A DNA stretch of 64,000 nt from a candidate division KSB1 bacterium (GTDB lineage: Bacteria; Zhuqueibacterota; Zhuqueibacteria; Residuimicrobiales; Krinioviventaceae). A model generated the notes under the pieces. That model had not been told where the DNA came from. It did not search any database and saw nothing but the letters and a program-made list of their open reading frames with translations. Position numbers and translations under genes: made by a program. The stretch covers positions 930,001-994,000 of the forward strand of contig JAXHMJ010000005.1 of assembly GCA_034521575.1 (NCBI GenBank). The letters run 5' to 3'. Of this stretch, positions 9,461 through 19,487 are shown piece by piece; position 1 is the first letter of the stretch, and the number at the start of each line of letters is the position of its first letter.

Positions 9461-10411
9461 AATTAAAACACTTGATCACAGGTTTATTGTGCGTTTTCAT
9501 AGTCAATTTCTTTTTCTGTTCAACCTCGGAAAAATCCACTGATGATACCGGAAAAATTGCTGTTGTGATTTCGACGTTGAACAATCCCTGGTTTGTGGTG
9601 CTTGGGGAAACAGCCAAAGCACGTGCTGAAGAACTGGGATATGACGCGGTCATTTTTGATTCGCAAAACAATTCCTCCAAAGAAACAGAACACTTTGACA
9701 ATATCATTGCTTCCGGATTCAAGGCGATTCTGTTTAATCCCACAGATGCCGAAAGGATCTGTGGCGAATGTCAAGGCAGCCAAACAGGCTGGTATTCCGG
9801 TTTTCTGTATGGACAGGGAAATTGATGGCAATGATCTGGCTGTTTCCCAGATTCTATCGGATAACTATTCCGGTTGTATCCAATTGGGGCAGTATTTTGT
9901 AAAAAAACTCGGCGGCAAAGGGACCTACGTTGAGCTTCTCGGTTTGGTGGGTGACAACAATACGTGGAACCGGTCAAAAGGCTTTCACAGTGTAGTTGAT
10001 AACTTTTCCGAAATCAAAATGGTTGCCCAGCAAACCGGAGAATTTGACCGCAACAAGGCAATGGAAGTGATGGAATCCATGCTTCAGGCACATCCAAATA
10101 TTGACGCTGTTTTTTGCGGAAATGATGCCATGGCAATGGGCGCATACCAGGCTGTTCGTGCCGCAGGCAAAACAGATCAAATCATGATTTTTGGTTTTGA
10201 CGGCGCCGCTGATGTGATAGATGCCATCCGTGACGGCAAAATCGAAGCGACAGGTATGCAGTTTCCCAGAACCATGGCCAAAACTGCTGCTGAATATGCA
10301 GATAAATATATTAAAGGCGAGCGAAATTTTAAGCAAAAAGTACCGGTTGCCGTTGAGCTTGTTACAAGTGAGAATGTCGATGAATACACTGCTTACGGTA
10401 AAGCAGACTGA
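9457..10411 (+). CDS. Sugar ABC transporter substrate-binding lipoprotein (RbsB type), frameshifted
   Basis: The N-terminal 100 residues have a hydrophobic leader ending at a cysteine (NFFFCST), then [19 protein letters not shown], the first strand and helix of ribose/galactose-type binding proteins. The frame then breaks near 9752-9756 (a run of three A). The rest continues one frame over from [16 protein letters not shown] through [20 protein letters not shown] and [16 protein letters not shown] to the C-terminus at 10411. Removing one base restores a normal protein of about 317 residues. It should capture a monosaccharide in the periplasm for the RbsA/RbsC-like pair downstream. Whether the shift is real or an assembly error cannot be seen here. 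Confidence 0.85.
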
Positions 10412-10440
10412 TTTTTATCCCTCAGGAATCAAACACAAAA

Positions 10441-11061
10441 ATGAAGAAAAAAATAAGCATATTTGTTATAGCCCTTTTGCTCAGCGTTGCATTGTATCAT
10501 TCAGTTTATTTTGAAAAACTGGATGTAAAGAAAGAGCGGGAAAGTACCAAAGATTTCAATCCAGTAGAAAAGGTGGACTATTTTTGGAAACACGAACTGG
10601 ATGATAGTTTTGAATCAGCGCTGGATTTGAAATATTTCGACTCACAACTCGCTGATAATCCGGAATCCCTGATGCGTCAACACGGCAAGTCTGTAGGTAT
10701 TACATCAACGTTTTGCTTTTTGGTAAACGGAACGGCTATTATGAACGAACAAGATGCTGATGATCTCCCTGTCGAGATCGCAAACAGCAATGCGGAATAC
10801 AGCCTGCAAATAAAATACATTTTCGGCAATACAGCCCGGGATGCGCTTGGCTTTTTTGATATTGCCGATTTTGAGAATACAATGGATTTTAATGCGGTCG
10901 CAAGAGAAGTGAACAGACGTATACGGAAAAATGAAATATCAAAACTTGACTCGCTGTCCCTCGGCAGTAAAATTGTGTTTGTCGGAGCCGTTGCATTAAA
11001 TTCCGAACGTATTCCAGACGAGATGGATATCGTACCTCTCAAAATAAAAGCTATCCAATGA
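10441..11061 (+). CDS. DUF2291-type periplasmic protein of sugar transport operons
   Basis: 206 residues with one N-terminal membrane anchor or uncleaved signal (ISIFVIALLLSVALYHSVYF). Length and placement between binding protein and ATPase, plus the pattern ending GSKIVFVGAVALNSE, fit the DUF2291 family, which recurs in rbs-like operons and has no established function. It probably lies on the periplasmic face. Its stop overlaps the ATPase ATG by four bases. The family call is from memory of pattern and context. Confidence 0.65.
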   Translation: MKKKISIFVIALLLSVALYHSVYFEKLDVKKERESTKDFNPVEKVDYFWKHELDDSFESALDLKYFDSQLADNPESLMRQHGKSVGITSTFCFLVNGTAIMNEQDADDLPVEIANSNAEYSLQIKYIFGNTARDALGFFDIADFENTMDFNAVAREVNRRIRKNEISKLDSLSLGSKIVFVGAVALNSERIPDEMDIVPLKIKAIQ

Positions 11062-12578
11062 ATACAAGCAACATAAATAAACCGATCCTTGAAGCTCGAA
11101 AAATCACCAAGGAATTTTCAGGGGTAAAGGCGTTGAATCAGGTGGACCTCAAAGTTTATCCCCGTAAGGTGAACGCTGTTGTTGGCGAGAACGGCGCGGG
11201 CAAGTCGACACTGATGAATATACTTTCCGGAGTTTATACAGAATATGCAGGTGAGCTGTTGTTCAATGGTGAAAAGATTTCTTTTGCAAATACCGGCGAT
11301 GCCCGGCAGATGGGAATTTCAATTATTCATCAGGAATTGCAGCTGGTGCCTCATATGTCTATTGCTGAAAATATTTTTTTGGGCAGAGAACCGTTAAAAG
11401 CCGGATTTATCGATTACAAAATCATGGAAGAGAAAGCACGCGCTCTGCTTGTAAAACTAAACTTTGATTCCGACGTAAAACGAAAAATATCATCTTTGCG
11501 TGTCGGGCAGCAGCAGCTTGTGGAAATTGCTAAAGCTTTGTCCTTTGATGTGCGCGTACTTGTTATGGATGAACCGACTTCGGCGCTTTCTGAAGGAGAA
11601 ATAAAAACTCTGTTTAACCTGATTCGATCACTAAAGTCCCGGGGGGTGGCCATTATATATATCACCCACAAAATGGACGAGTTGACAGAATTGGCAGATA
11701 CTGTGACCGTATTGCGGGACGGCTGTTTTATCAGCAGTTCAGAGGTAAAAAATATTGCAGTGGATGAGATTGTCAAGCTGATGGTCGGGCGTGATACACA
11801 AGATTTTTTTGTAAAAAAAGATCATGAAACAGGGTCTGTTTGCTTTAAAGTTGAGGATGTCTCTTTGAAAAAAGCCGGAAAGGGCGGGAGATATCTGCTT
11901 AAGGATATCGGTTTTTCGGTCAAAACATCTGAAGTGCTTGGTATTTATGGTTTAATGGGCGCCGGTCGAACGGAATTGTTTGAGACTATTTTTGGATTGC
12001 ATAAATTTAGAGGAACGGGAAATGTTTATATCAATGAGATACAGGTAGATGTTAAACATCCCAAAGACGCTATTCATGAAGGATTGGCGCTGATCCCTGA
12101 AGACCGTAAAAACGATGGTCTGGTTCTTGACATGCCCATCACAAAAAATTTGAGCCTCGCTTCCCTGGAATCGTTTACACGAAATGGATTGATTAACGAA
12201 ACAAAGGAACATAATCAAGCGGACTATTATCGCAAAAAGCTAAACATCAAATCAACTTTGCTGAAGCAGCCTGTTGTAAAGTTGAGCGGTGGAAATCAGC
12301 AAAAAGTTGTGATTGCCAAGTGGCTGCTTACTTTACCGAATATATTATTACTCGATGAACCGACACGCGGCATTGACGTGAATGCCAAGAATGAAATCTA
12401 CAAGCTGATTGATGATTTGGCATCGCAGGGTAAGGCTATTGTGATTGTTTCATCCGAGTTGCCGGAGATTATGGCCATTTCCGACCGCATTATTACCCTT
12501 TGCAATGGCCGGCTTACCGGTGAGTTTAATAGAATCGATTTTACTAAAGAATCTATATTGAAAGCTGCTTTGCCGTAA
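11058..12578 (+). CDS. Sugar ABC transporter ATPase with two nucleotide-binding domains (RbsA/MglA type)
   Basis: 506 residues, usual size for the double-ATPase of monosaccharide importers. The first domain has Walker A GENGAGKSTLMN, signature LRVGQQQLVEIAKAL and Walker B VLVMDEPTSALSE. The second domain starts about residue 255, with a degenerate Walker A (IYGLMGAGRTEL), signature LSGGNQQKVVIAKWL and Walker B ILLLDEPTRGIDV. The weak second P-loop is normal in this family. It powers uptake through the permease encoded 32 bases downstream. Confidence 0.93.
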   Translation: MNTSNINKPILEARKITKEFSGVKALNQVDLKVYPRKVNAVVGENGAGKSTLMNILSGVYTEYAGELLFNGEKISFANTGDARQMGISIIHQELQLVPHMSIAENIFLGREPLKAGFIDYKIMEEKARALLVKLNFDSDVKRKISSLRVGQQQLVEIAKALSFDVRVLVMDEPTSALSEGEIKTLFNLIRSLKSRGVAIIYITHKMDELTELADTVTVLRDGCFISSSEVKNIAVDEIVKLMVGRDTQDFFVKKDHETGSVCFKVEDVSLKKAGKGGRYLLKDIGFSVKTSEVLGIYGLMGAGRTELFETIFGLHKFRGTGNVYINEIQVDVKHPKDAIHEGLALIPEDRKNDGLVLDMPITKNLSLASLESFTRNGLINETKEHNQADYYRKKLNIKSTLLKQPVVKLSGGNQQKVVIAKWLLTLPNILLLDEPTRGIDVNAKNEIYKLIDDLASQGKAIVIVSSELPEIMAISDRIITLCNGRLTGEFNRIDFTKESILKAALP

Positions 12579-12610
12579 TGTTAATCCTACTGAATTAGAA
12601 ATGCGAGACT

Positions 12611-13576
12611 ATGCGAAAGTTAAAAATTAATTTATCTGTTTTACAGCCTCTGATTGCTTTGATCCTTATGGCTGTGGCCATGACGATTCTGTCTGACACT
12701 TTTGCTACCAAAGATAATCTGTTCAATGTTGCCCGTCAAATTTCAGTGAATATATGTATTTCTGTAGGCATGACCATGGTGATATTGACCGGTGGTATTG
12801 ACCTCTCCGTCGGTTCTATACTTGCTTTTACAGGCGCGGTTGCTGCCGGGTTGCTTAAGAATGGCCTTGAATTGCAGGGCATAAATCTGTTTGCCGGGTT
12901 CACATTTTTTGGTGCCGTTTGGATCGCTCTGGCTGCCGGCGGTTTTCTGGGATGGTTTAACGGCATAATGATTACAAAGTTTAAAGTGCCGCCCTTTGTG
13001 GCGACATTGGCCATGTTAACCATAGCCCGCGGGCTTACCATGCTGTATACCCAGGGATTTCCAATCACCCAGCTGGGTGATCAATTTACTTACCTGGGAA
13101 CCGGCTGGTTTTTAGGTGTTCCCATGCCTGCCTGGATTTCAATTTTAGTGATTGCGTTAGCGTCATTTTTTATGAGTAAAACCCGTGTGGGAAGATATAT
13201 TTACGCCATCGGCGGCAATGAAAGAGCTGCCCTTTTGTCCGGTGTGAAAGTAAAAAAAGTCAAAGTTTTTGTTTATTCTCTGGCCGGTGTGCTTTCCGGA
13301 GTTGCCGGATTGCTTGTTACAGCTCGTCTCGACTCGGCTCAACCCAACGCCGGAATGGGGTATGAACTTGATTCTATTGCAGCAGTGGTCATCGGCGGTA
13401 CTTCTCTAAGTGGTGGAAAAGGTTCTATTATTGGGACTGTTATTGGCGCTGGAATCATCGGTGTTTTAAACAACGGTTTGGTTTTGTTGAATGTTTCTCC
13501 ATTCTGGCAACAGGTGATAAAAGGATTTGTCATCTTGCTGGCTGTGATTATTGACAGGATGCAAAAGAAAGAATGA
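12611..13576 (+). CDS. Sugar ABC transporter permease (RbsC type)
   Basis: 321 residues with eight to ten hydrophobic segments. Family marks are VGMTMVILTGGIDLSVGS after the second membrane span, then KFKVPPFVATLAMLTIARG, and VIGGTSLSGGKGSIIGTVIGA near the end, which contacts the ATPase. It forms the inner-membrane channel for the sugar bound by the protein at 9457. A single permease gene suggests a homodimer. Confidence 0.93.
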   Translation: MRKLKINLSVLQPLIALILMAVAMTILSDTFATKDNLFNVARQISVNICISVGMTMVILTGGIDLSVGSILAFTGAVAAGLLKNGLELQGINLFAGFTFFGAVWIALAAGGFLGWFNGIMITKFKVPPFVATLAMLTIARGLTMLYTQGFPITQLGDQFTYLGTGWFLGVPMPAWISILVIALASFFMSKTRVGRYIYAIGGNERAALLSGVKVKKVKVFVYSLAGVLSGVAGLLVTARLDSAQPNAGMGYELDSIAAVVIGGTSLSGGKGSIIGTVIGAGIIGVLNNGLVLLNVSPFWQQVIKGFVILLAVIIDRMQKKE

Positions 13577-13618
13577 TCTTGGCGCTTTACCGGAATTATT
13601 TGGAGGCAGAGTAAAAAT

Positions 13619-15036
13619 ATGAAATTCAAAAAGTTAACATTTGGTATCATTGTAGCAACCCGAAATATTTTTAATTCAAAACTGGCGGAAAATGCCAGAA
13701 AAGTCCTTTTGCAAAAGATGGATCAATGGGGATATGACTATGTCATTCTTCCATCAGAAGAAACCCCCACAGGTAATATAGAAACTTATCAGGATGCCAA
13801 AAAATGCGCGGCGCTTTTCTCTAAAAATAGAGACAGAATTGATGGTATTCTTATTGTTCTCCCAATTTTGGCGATGAGCTGGGTGTAGTCAATACATTAA
13901 ACCTGGCAAAGCTGAATGTTCCCGTTCTTGTTCAAGCCTGCGACGATGATAATGATAAAGTTGATGTAAACAGCCGTCGTGATGCTTTTTGTGGAAAATT
14001 ATCGGTGTGCAACAACCTGTATCAATATGGCATTCCTTTTACAGATACTTTTCTTCACACTTATCCACTCGACAGCCGGATGTTTGAAAAAGATGTGAAG
14101 AAATTTGCAGGAATCTGCCGGGTTGTGAATGGTATCCGGGGCGCACGTATCGGTCAAATAGGTACACGTCCCCAGGCTTTTCAGACCATGCGCGACAGCG
14201 AAAAAATACTGCAGGCAAATGATATAACCGTCATTCCTGTTGACCTTTCTGAAATTTTTGCAGCAGCTCAGAAAATTGATGATAACGCCAAAGAATTATT
14301 AGAAAAGATTGGAGCTATTAAAGCATATGGTAAACTTGCTTTGAATGTGACATCTGAGAAAATAAAAAAGCAGGCAAAATTTGGAATTGCAATTGAAAAC
14401 TGGATTGCCGAAAACGAAATTGACGCTGCCGGTATCCAGTGCTGGGAATCCGTAGAAGATAATTACGGATGTGCCACGTGTTTGACGATGAGTATGCTTG
14501 GTGAAACCTTTATACCCTGTGCCTGTGAGACGGATTTAACAGGGGTTATTTCCATGTACATTCTCATGCTTGCTTCCGGTACCCCGTCTGCACTTTTAGA
14601 CTGGAACAATAATTTCGCAACTGATCGAAACAAGTGCGTGTGTACACACTGCAGCAATTTCCCCAAAAGTTTTTTCCAGAGTAAAGTAGAAATAGGGTCA
14701 CTCGATGTTCTGGGAACTGTACTCGGCCAGGAAAATACGTTTGGCGCCGTAAAAGGTAAAGTGGCTGCCGGACCTTTGACGTACTTTCGCACTTCTACTG
14801 ATGATCCAAAAGGTGCTATCAAATGCTATCTTGGTGAAGGCGATATTACAGATGATCCATACGGAATGGACGGCGGAATCGCTGTAACAAAAATAGCAAA
14901 TTTGCAGAAATTAATGAAATATCTGTGCAAGAATGGTTTTGAGCATCATGTTGCAATGGGAAGAGGCAAGGTGGCTGATATTATTGAAGAAGCTGTCACA
15001 ACGTACCTTGATTGGGACCTTTATAGACATGAATAA
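13619..15036 (+). CDS. L-fucose/L-arabinose isomerase-superfamily protein, frameshifted
   Basis: A good ribosome site (GGAGG) precedes ATG 13619. The first 80 residues run to GILIVLP, then the frame breaks at 13861-13869 (CCCAATTTT). Adding one base gives NFGDELGVVNTLNLAKLNVPV and joins the 343-residue downstream frame, about 472 residues in all, the size of FucI/AraA-fold isomerases. The C-terminal half has YGCATCLTMSMLGE and PCACETDLTGVISMYILML, where the acidic metal ligand of the fold lies. It would convert an aldose to a ketose for the FGGY kinase. Fucose itself is unlikely, since no fuculose-phosphate aldolase is present. Confidence 0.8.
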
Positions 15037-15092
15037 ACTAATAGTTTGATTTAAGATTGCAGGATTTATTTTATTTTATGGAGTTTTTGTCG

Positions 15093-15926
15093 ATGACAGA
15101 TCAGGAATTGAAAGAAAAATCAATATTATATAGAAAAAAAATATTGACCTATATTAAAAAAGCCAAAGCGGGTCATACAGGCGGCAGTCTCTCCTGCGTT
15201 GATATTCTTAATGTGCTTTATAACCGAATACTGCATGTGACGCCGCAAAATTTCTCAGATTCCAACAAAAATTACTATATCCAAAGCAAAGGGCATTCTG
15301 TTGAAGCACTTTATGTGGTTCTGGCGGATCAAGGTTTTTTTCCGGAATCGGATTTAAAAACACTTTGTCGTCACGGTTCACACTATGTTGGGCATCCGAC
15401 CCGTAAAGTGAACGGCATTGAGCATAATACAGGCGCTTTGGGACATGGTCTGTCCTTCTGCGTGGGAGTTGCTTTGGCAGAGAAAATGAACGGGGGGAGC
15501 CACAAAGTTTTTACATTGCTCGGCGATGGAGAAATGGCCGAAGGCTCTAGTTGGGAAGCGCTGCTTACAGCGGCTCATTATAAATTGGATAATCTTGTTG
15601 CAATTCTTGATTATAACAAACTTCAAATTACCGGATGGACCAAAGATGTGTGCGCGACCGATCCTCTGGAAAAAAAGTTTACCGCTTTTGGTATGAGTGT
15701 ACAGCATGTGGATGGACATGATATCGAAGCCCTGACCAAAGTCCTGAACAGCGTTCCCTTTGAAAAAGAAAAACCCGGCCTGATTATAGCCCATACAATT
15801 AAAGGCAAAGGTGTCAGCTTTATAGAAAATAATCATACATGGCATCATCATGTACCATCGGATGCGGAATTTGAACAAGCTATGCGGGAGCTGGATCAAG
15901 CGCAAGCAAAAATAATTGACAATTAA
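15093..15926 (+). CDS. Transketolase, N-terminal (TPP diphosphate-binding) subunit
   Basis: About 277 residues from ATG 15093, chosen because GGAG lies nine bases upstream; ATG 15078 and an earlier start lack this. It contains IKKAKAGHTGGSLSCVDIL, KGHSVEALYVVLAD, HNTGALGHGLSFCVGVALAEK and the TPP/Mg motif GDGEMAEGSSWEA ending in DYNKLQ. It is only the first third of a normal transketolase, with the rest encoded by the next gene, so it is the split type. Split transketolases beside a kinase and a sugar importer are known from dedicated catabolic pathways, including that for D-apiose. Confidence 0.9.
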   Translation: MTDQELKEKSILYRKKILTYIKKAKAGHTGGSLSCVDILNVLYNRILHVTPQNFSDSNKNYYIQSKGHSVEALYVVLADQGFFPESDLKTLCRHGSHYVGHPTRKVNGIEHNTGALGHGLSFCVGVALAEKMNGGSHKVFTLLGDGEMAEGSSWEALLTAAHYKLDNLVAILDYNKLQITGWTKDVCATDPLEKKFTAFGMSVQHVDGHDIEALTKVLNSVPFEKEKPGLIIAHTIKGKGVSFIENNHTWHHHVPSDAEFEQAMRELDQAQAKIIDN

Positions 15927-15939
15927 AGGTAGAAGCAAT

Positions 15940-16890
15940 ATGAATCATTTGGAATTAGGTAAAGCGAATTTAATAGTTTTTTCTGAAACCTTGATGAAAC
16001 TAGCTGAAAAAGACAAAGATATTGTGGTTGTGACCAGTGATTCGCGCGGTTCCGGTAAATTGACGTCATTCGGCAAGCAGTTCCCTGATCAAATTGTTGA
16101 AGTTGGCATTGCCGAACAAAATCTGGTTGGCGTTGCCGCCGGTCTGGCAGCAGCCGGCAAAAAAGTTTTTGCAGTTTCACCGGCTTGTTTTCTTACAGCA
16201 CGTTCTTTTGAACAGATTAAAAATGACGTATGTTATTCAGACCATCCGGTTAATCTGATTGGAATCAGTGCAGGCGTCAGCTATGGCTCTCTTGGCTCCA
16301 CGCATCATTCTTTACACGATATAGCTGCATTACGCGCAGTCAACAACATTACGATCGTTGCTCCTGCTGATAACTTTGAAACATGTAAATCGATCAAACT
16401 GGCAGCAGAAACAAACTGTCCGGTTTATATTCGTTTTGGTAAAAAAGCGATTGAACATGTAAACCAACAAAATGCGGTTTTCGAGTTTGGAAGAGCCACA
16501 ATTCTCCGCGATGGAAATGACCTCGGGTTTATCGCTACGGGTGAGACTGTTGTTCAAGCTCTGACAGCTGCTCAATATTTGGAGCAAACGGGTATTTCAT
16601 GCCGGGTTGTCAGTATGCATACAATTAAACCTTTGGATAACAAAGTGGTCATACAAACAGCCCGGAAATGTAAAGCCATAATTACTGTGGAGGAGCATAT
16701 GGTGTATGGCGGTTTGGGGGAAGCATGCGCCAGTCTAATCATGCAGGAAGGGATATCCATCCCTTTTAAAATTGTTGGTATTCCGGATGAATACACAGCT
16801 ACAGGCAATCAATTGGAGATATTTAAATATTACGGAATGAATGCCGAAGGATTGAAACATACGGCGTTGCAGTTGCTTGCGGATAAATGA
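15940..16890 (+). CDS. Transketolase, C-terminal (pyrimidine-binding) subunit
   Basis: 316 residues from ATG 15940, 13 bases after the N subunit stops. VEVGIAEQNLVGVAAGLAAAG carries the catalytic glutamate that activates TPP; GVSYGSLGSTHHSLHDIAALR and a transketolase C-terminal domain (ITVEEHMVYGGLGEA) follow. With the preceding subunit it makes a working heteromer that moves a two-carbon unit between sugar phosphates. Its place after kinase and isomerase suggests cleavage of a dedicated ketose phosphate. Confidence 0.9.
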   Translation: MNHLELGKANLIVFSETLMKLAEKDKDIVVVTSDSRGSGKLTSFGKQFPDQIVEVGIAEQNLVGVAAGLAAAGKKVFAVSPACFLTARSFEQIKNDVCYSDHPVNLIGISAGVSYGSLGSTHHSLHDIAALRAVNNITIVAPADNFETCKSIKLAAETNCPVYIRFGKKAIEHVNQQNAVFEFGRATILRDGNDLGFIATGETVVQALTAAQYLEQTGISCRVVSMHTIKPLDNKVVIQTARKCKAIITVEEHMVYGGLGEACASLIMQEGISIPFKIVGIPDEYTATGNQLEIFKYYGMNAEGLKHTALQLLADK

Positions 16891-16919
16891 TTGTCATGTT
16901 TATGAGTATAAAACTGATA

Positions 16920-16944
16920 TTCTACGCAACCCGGGTTTGTAGAA
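16920..16944. repeat. Inverted repeat between transketolase and SGNH genes
   Basis: TTCTAC at 16920-16925 pairs with GTAGAA at 16939-16944, enclosing the palindrome AACCCGGGTT. There is no T-run after it, so an intrinsic terminator is doubtful. It could be an operator or a processing hairpin between the transport/catabolic half and the hydrolase half of the locus. Confidence 0.45.
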
Positions 16945-16956
16945 AAGGATGATAAA

Positions 16957-17748
16957 ATGACAAAGTTTTGATTCTCTGCTTTTATTTTATTCATTACTGT
17001 CTCATGGACATCGGCAAGGGATATTGTTAAAATAATGCCTGTGGGTAATTCTATTACAGCCGGAGAGCACTATGGTTATCCGCCTGTTTCCGAACGGACC
17101 GGATACAGAAAAGCGCTCTACAAGATGCTGATCGACTCGGGATATCATGTTGATTTTGTGGGGTCGCAGAGACATGGCAAACTGCCGAAAGATGACCCAA
17201 ACTGGTATGACTGGGAAAGTGAATCGTATCCCGGATGGAAAATCCCTGATATTGCGGAAAAGGTTAAAATCGCATTGCCGGAATACAAACCGGATATCCT
17301 GCTGATTCATGTCGGAACCAATGGATATGACTGGGAACAGAAACCGGAACAGGTTATGGATATGCTGGATATGATAAATGACTTTTCGGCGGATCATGAT
17401 CAGCCCGTAACTGTATTTCTTTGCAAAATTATCAATCGGTTCAAAGGTGAACATGGAATGACAACACGATTCAATATAAAGGTTGCCGATGCTGTGGCCG
17501 CCAGAACCGGTGATGAAGTAGAGATTGTCCTGGTGGATATGGAGGGTGGAGCCGGTTTGGATTATTCTGATAGTCCACCTGATCCCAACGCAAATCCTCC
17601 CTATCAAGGCGGTGATATGTGGGGTGAAACCTATCCTGGAGTGACTTTTGACAAATATCATCCCAATAACAAAGGCAATCACAGGATGGCTGTAGCATTC
17701 TTTAAAGAACTCGTTAAAGAATTTTTCAAAATTGACAATACAAAATAA
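16957..17748 (+). pseudogene. SGNH/GDSL-type esterase with a TGA stop inside its signal peptide
   Basis: ATG 16957 has an AAAGGAT ribosome site and opens MTKF, then TGA at 16969-16971, then SAFILFITVSWTSA, clearly the rest of a secretion signal in the same frame. The mature part continues without break: KIMPVGNSITAGE (block I, catalytic Ser), VDFVGSQRHG, ILLIHVGTNGYDW (block III) and, near the end, DKYHPNNKGNHRMA (block V Asp/His). It is a complete secreted SGNH hydrolase of about 263 residues apart from the stop; such enzymes often remove acyl groups from plant polysaccharides. Other genes here end in TGA, so readthrough by code is not expected. Confidence 0.75.
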
Positions 17749-17810
17749 ATCCAGACATGTATTTTTGTAAATTCATAAAAGTGTGAATTAACTTTTAGTG
17801 GAGAAATCAA

Positions 17811-19244
17811 ATGCGAAAAATAGTTTTTTTAATTTTTGTCTCATGGATGGCTTTTTCTCATTCTGTTGACGCTCAACCTGTCCAGGAGAACAGAGTCATT
17901 GTATTGACCGATATTGAAGCGGACCCCGACGACACGCAATCTCTGGTTCGGTTATTATTGTATTCCAATCAAATCGATATCAAGGGGTTGATCGCAACAA
18001 CCTCCTGCTGGCTTCGAGATAGGGTTAACCCGGAATCAATCAAAAAAGTGATTCATGCCTATGGTAAAATACAGCCTAACCTGACGAAACATCAGGCCGG
18101 TTTTCCTGATGAAAGCGCACTCTTGTCTCTGGTAAAGCAAGGCTTGCCTCAATATGGGATGACCGGGGTCGGTGATGGAAAAGATTCGGAAGGTTCGGAA
18201 TGGATTACTCGGGAATTAGAAAAAGAGGATGATCGTCCCCTGTGGATATCTGTCTGGGGAGGTGTGAACACCCTGGCCCAGGCTTTGTACAAAATTAAAG
18301 AAACAAAAACAGAGGCGGAAGCCGTAAAATTAATTGAAAAACTCAGGGTTTACACGATATCTGATCAGGATGACAGCGGTATTCGGATCCGGAATAACTT
18401 TCCTGATTTGTTTTACATCGTGACGCCGGGCGATCATTACGCCAGCGCCACATGGACTGGCATTAACACCTATGTACAGGGTATCAAAAATGACGAGATC
18501 AGCAACTCCTGGATATCCCGAAATATTCAGCAAAATCATGGGCCTCTCGGGGCTGAATATCCTGATGTTGCCTGGGGCATGGAGGGGGATACACCGGCGT
18601 ATTTGTCATTAATACCGAATGGCCTGCATGATCCGGAACATCCTGAATGGGGCGGCTGGGGCGGTCGTTACGAATTGTATAAACCGGATTTTGACCAAAC
18701 AAAAAAAGGAGGGTCAATTGTTACCATCGCTCCGGAAACAAGAGAAATATGGACCAACGCATTTGACAAGTATACCCCGTATGTTCACAGAGAATATGGC
18801 CGGGCGGTCGGAAGAGATACACTGACTTTTACCGGTTTTAAAGAAACTTTATGGCGCTGGAGAGATGATTTTCAGAATGATTTCGCCGCCCGAATGGATT
18901 GGTGTATAAAACCGTATCAGGAGGCCAATCATCCCCCTGTTCCTGTATTAGGGCACCCGGAACAGATCACTGTAAAATCAGGAGAGGGCTTTGATCTGGA
19001 TGCTTTTGATTCTTACGATCCTGACGGCGATAATCTCAGCTTTCTGTGGTTTCACTATCCAGAGGCAGGTTCTTACAAAAAATCGATTCATGTTGACGGA
19101 GCGGAGAATGTACATCACGCTTACGTGATCGCTCCTGAAGTTGATGAGAAGGAAACTGCTCATTTTATTCTCAAAGTGACAGACAAGGGCAAACCGCAAT
19201 TGTCGAGATATAAAAGAATAATCGTGCATATCATACCTGATTAA
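17811..19244 (+). CDS. Secreted DUF1593 (nucleoside-hydrolase-like) protein
   Basis: 477 residues with a signal peptide (VFLIFVSWMAFSHSVDAQ). The mature start has RVIVLTDIEADPDDTQSLVRLL, the acidic calcium-binding loop shared with nucleoside hydrolases but in the DUF1593 variant. The middle holds WISVWGGVNTLAQAL and DQDDSGIRIRNNFPDL. From about residue 385 a small C-terminal beta domain follows (FDSYDPDGDNLSFLWFHY), typical for this family. Members occur in polysaccharide-degradation loci and are thought to act on glycosides; no activity can be fixed from sequence. A strong ribosome site (GTGGAGA) precedes ATG 17811. Confidence 0.85.
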   Translation: MRKIVFLIFVSWMAFSHSVDAQPVQENRVIVLTDIEADPDDTQSLVRLLLYSNQIDIKGLIATTSCWLRDRVNPESIKKVIHAYGKIQPNLTKHQAGFPDESALLSLVKQGLPQYGMTGVGDGKDSEGSEWITRELEKEDDRPLWISVWGGVNTLAQALYKIKETKTEAEAVKLIEKLRVYTISDQDDSGIRIRNNFPDLFYIVTPGDHYASATWTGINTYVQGIKNDEISNSWISRNIQQNHGPLGAEYPDVAWGMEGDTPAYLSLIPNGLHDPEHPEWGGWGGRYELYKPDFDQTKKGGSIVTIAPETREIWTNAFDKYTPYVHREYGRAVGRDTLTFTGFKETLWRWRDDFQNDFAARMDWCIKPYQEANHPPVPVLGHPEQITVKSGEGFDLDAFDSYDPDGDNLSFLWFHYPEAGSYKKSIHVDGAENVHHAYVIAPEVDEKETAHFILKVTDKGKPQLSRYKRIIVHIIPD

Positions 19245-19487
19245 ACGTGCACAACCAATAAAGGCGGTAGAATATGGCAGACATATCTGTCCTGGTGTGA
19301 TCTGCGGTCGCGGCTTTTTTATATCGTTTTTTGAATGACAGGATCATGGCTCAACGTTCTGTGCCGCATTTGCGTGGATAAAACAAAAGAGATACGGATA
19401 TCCCTGGATGGCATAGGAGGGGGGATATGTATGCCCGGGATAAAGGTTGCGTGACTTTTTAAAACATGCCCCGTGTGACAAGGTGTT

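Noticed and set aside
16957-16975. TGA as a recoded codon (Trp or selenocysteine)
   Set aside because: Many genes here end at TGA, and the codon is in a signal peptide with no recoding element visible; a mutation or sequence error is simpler.
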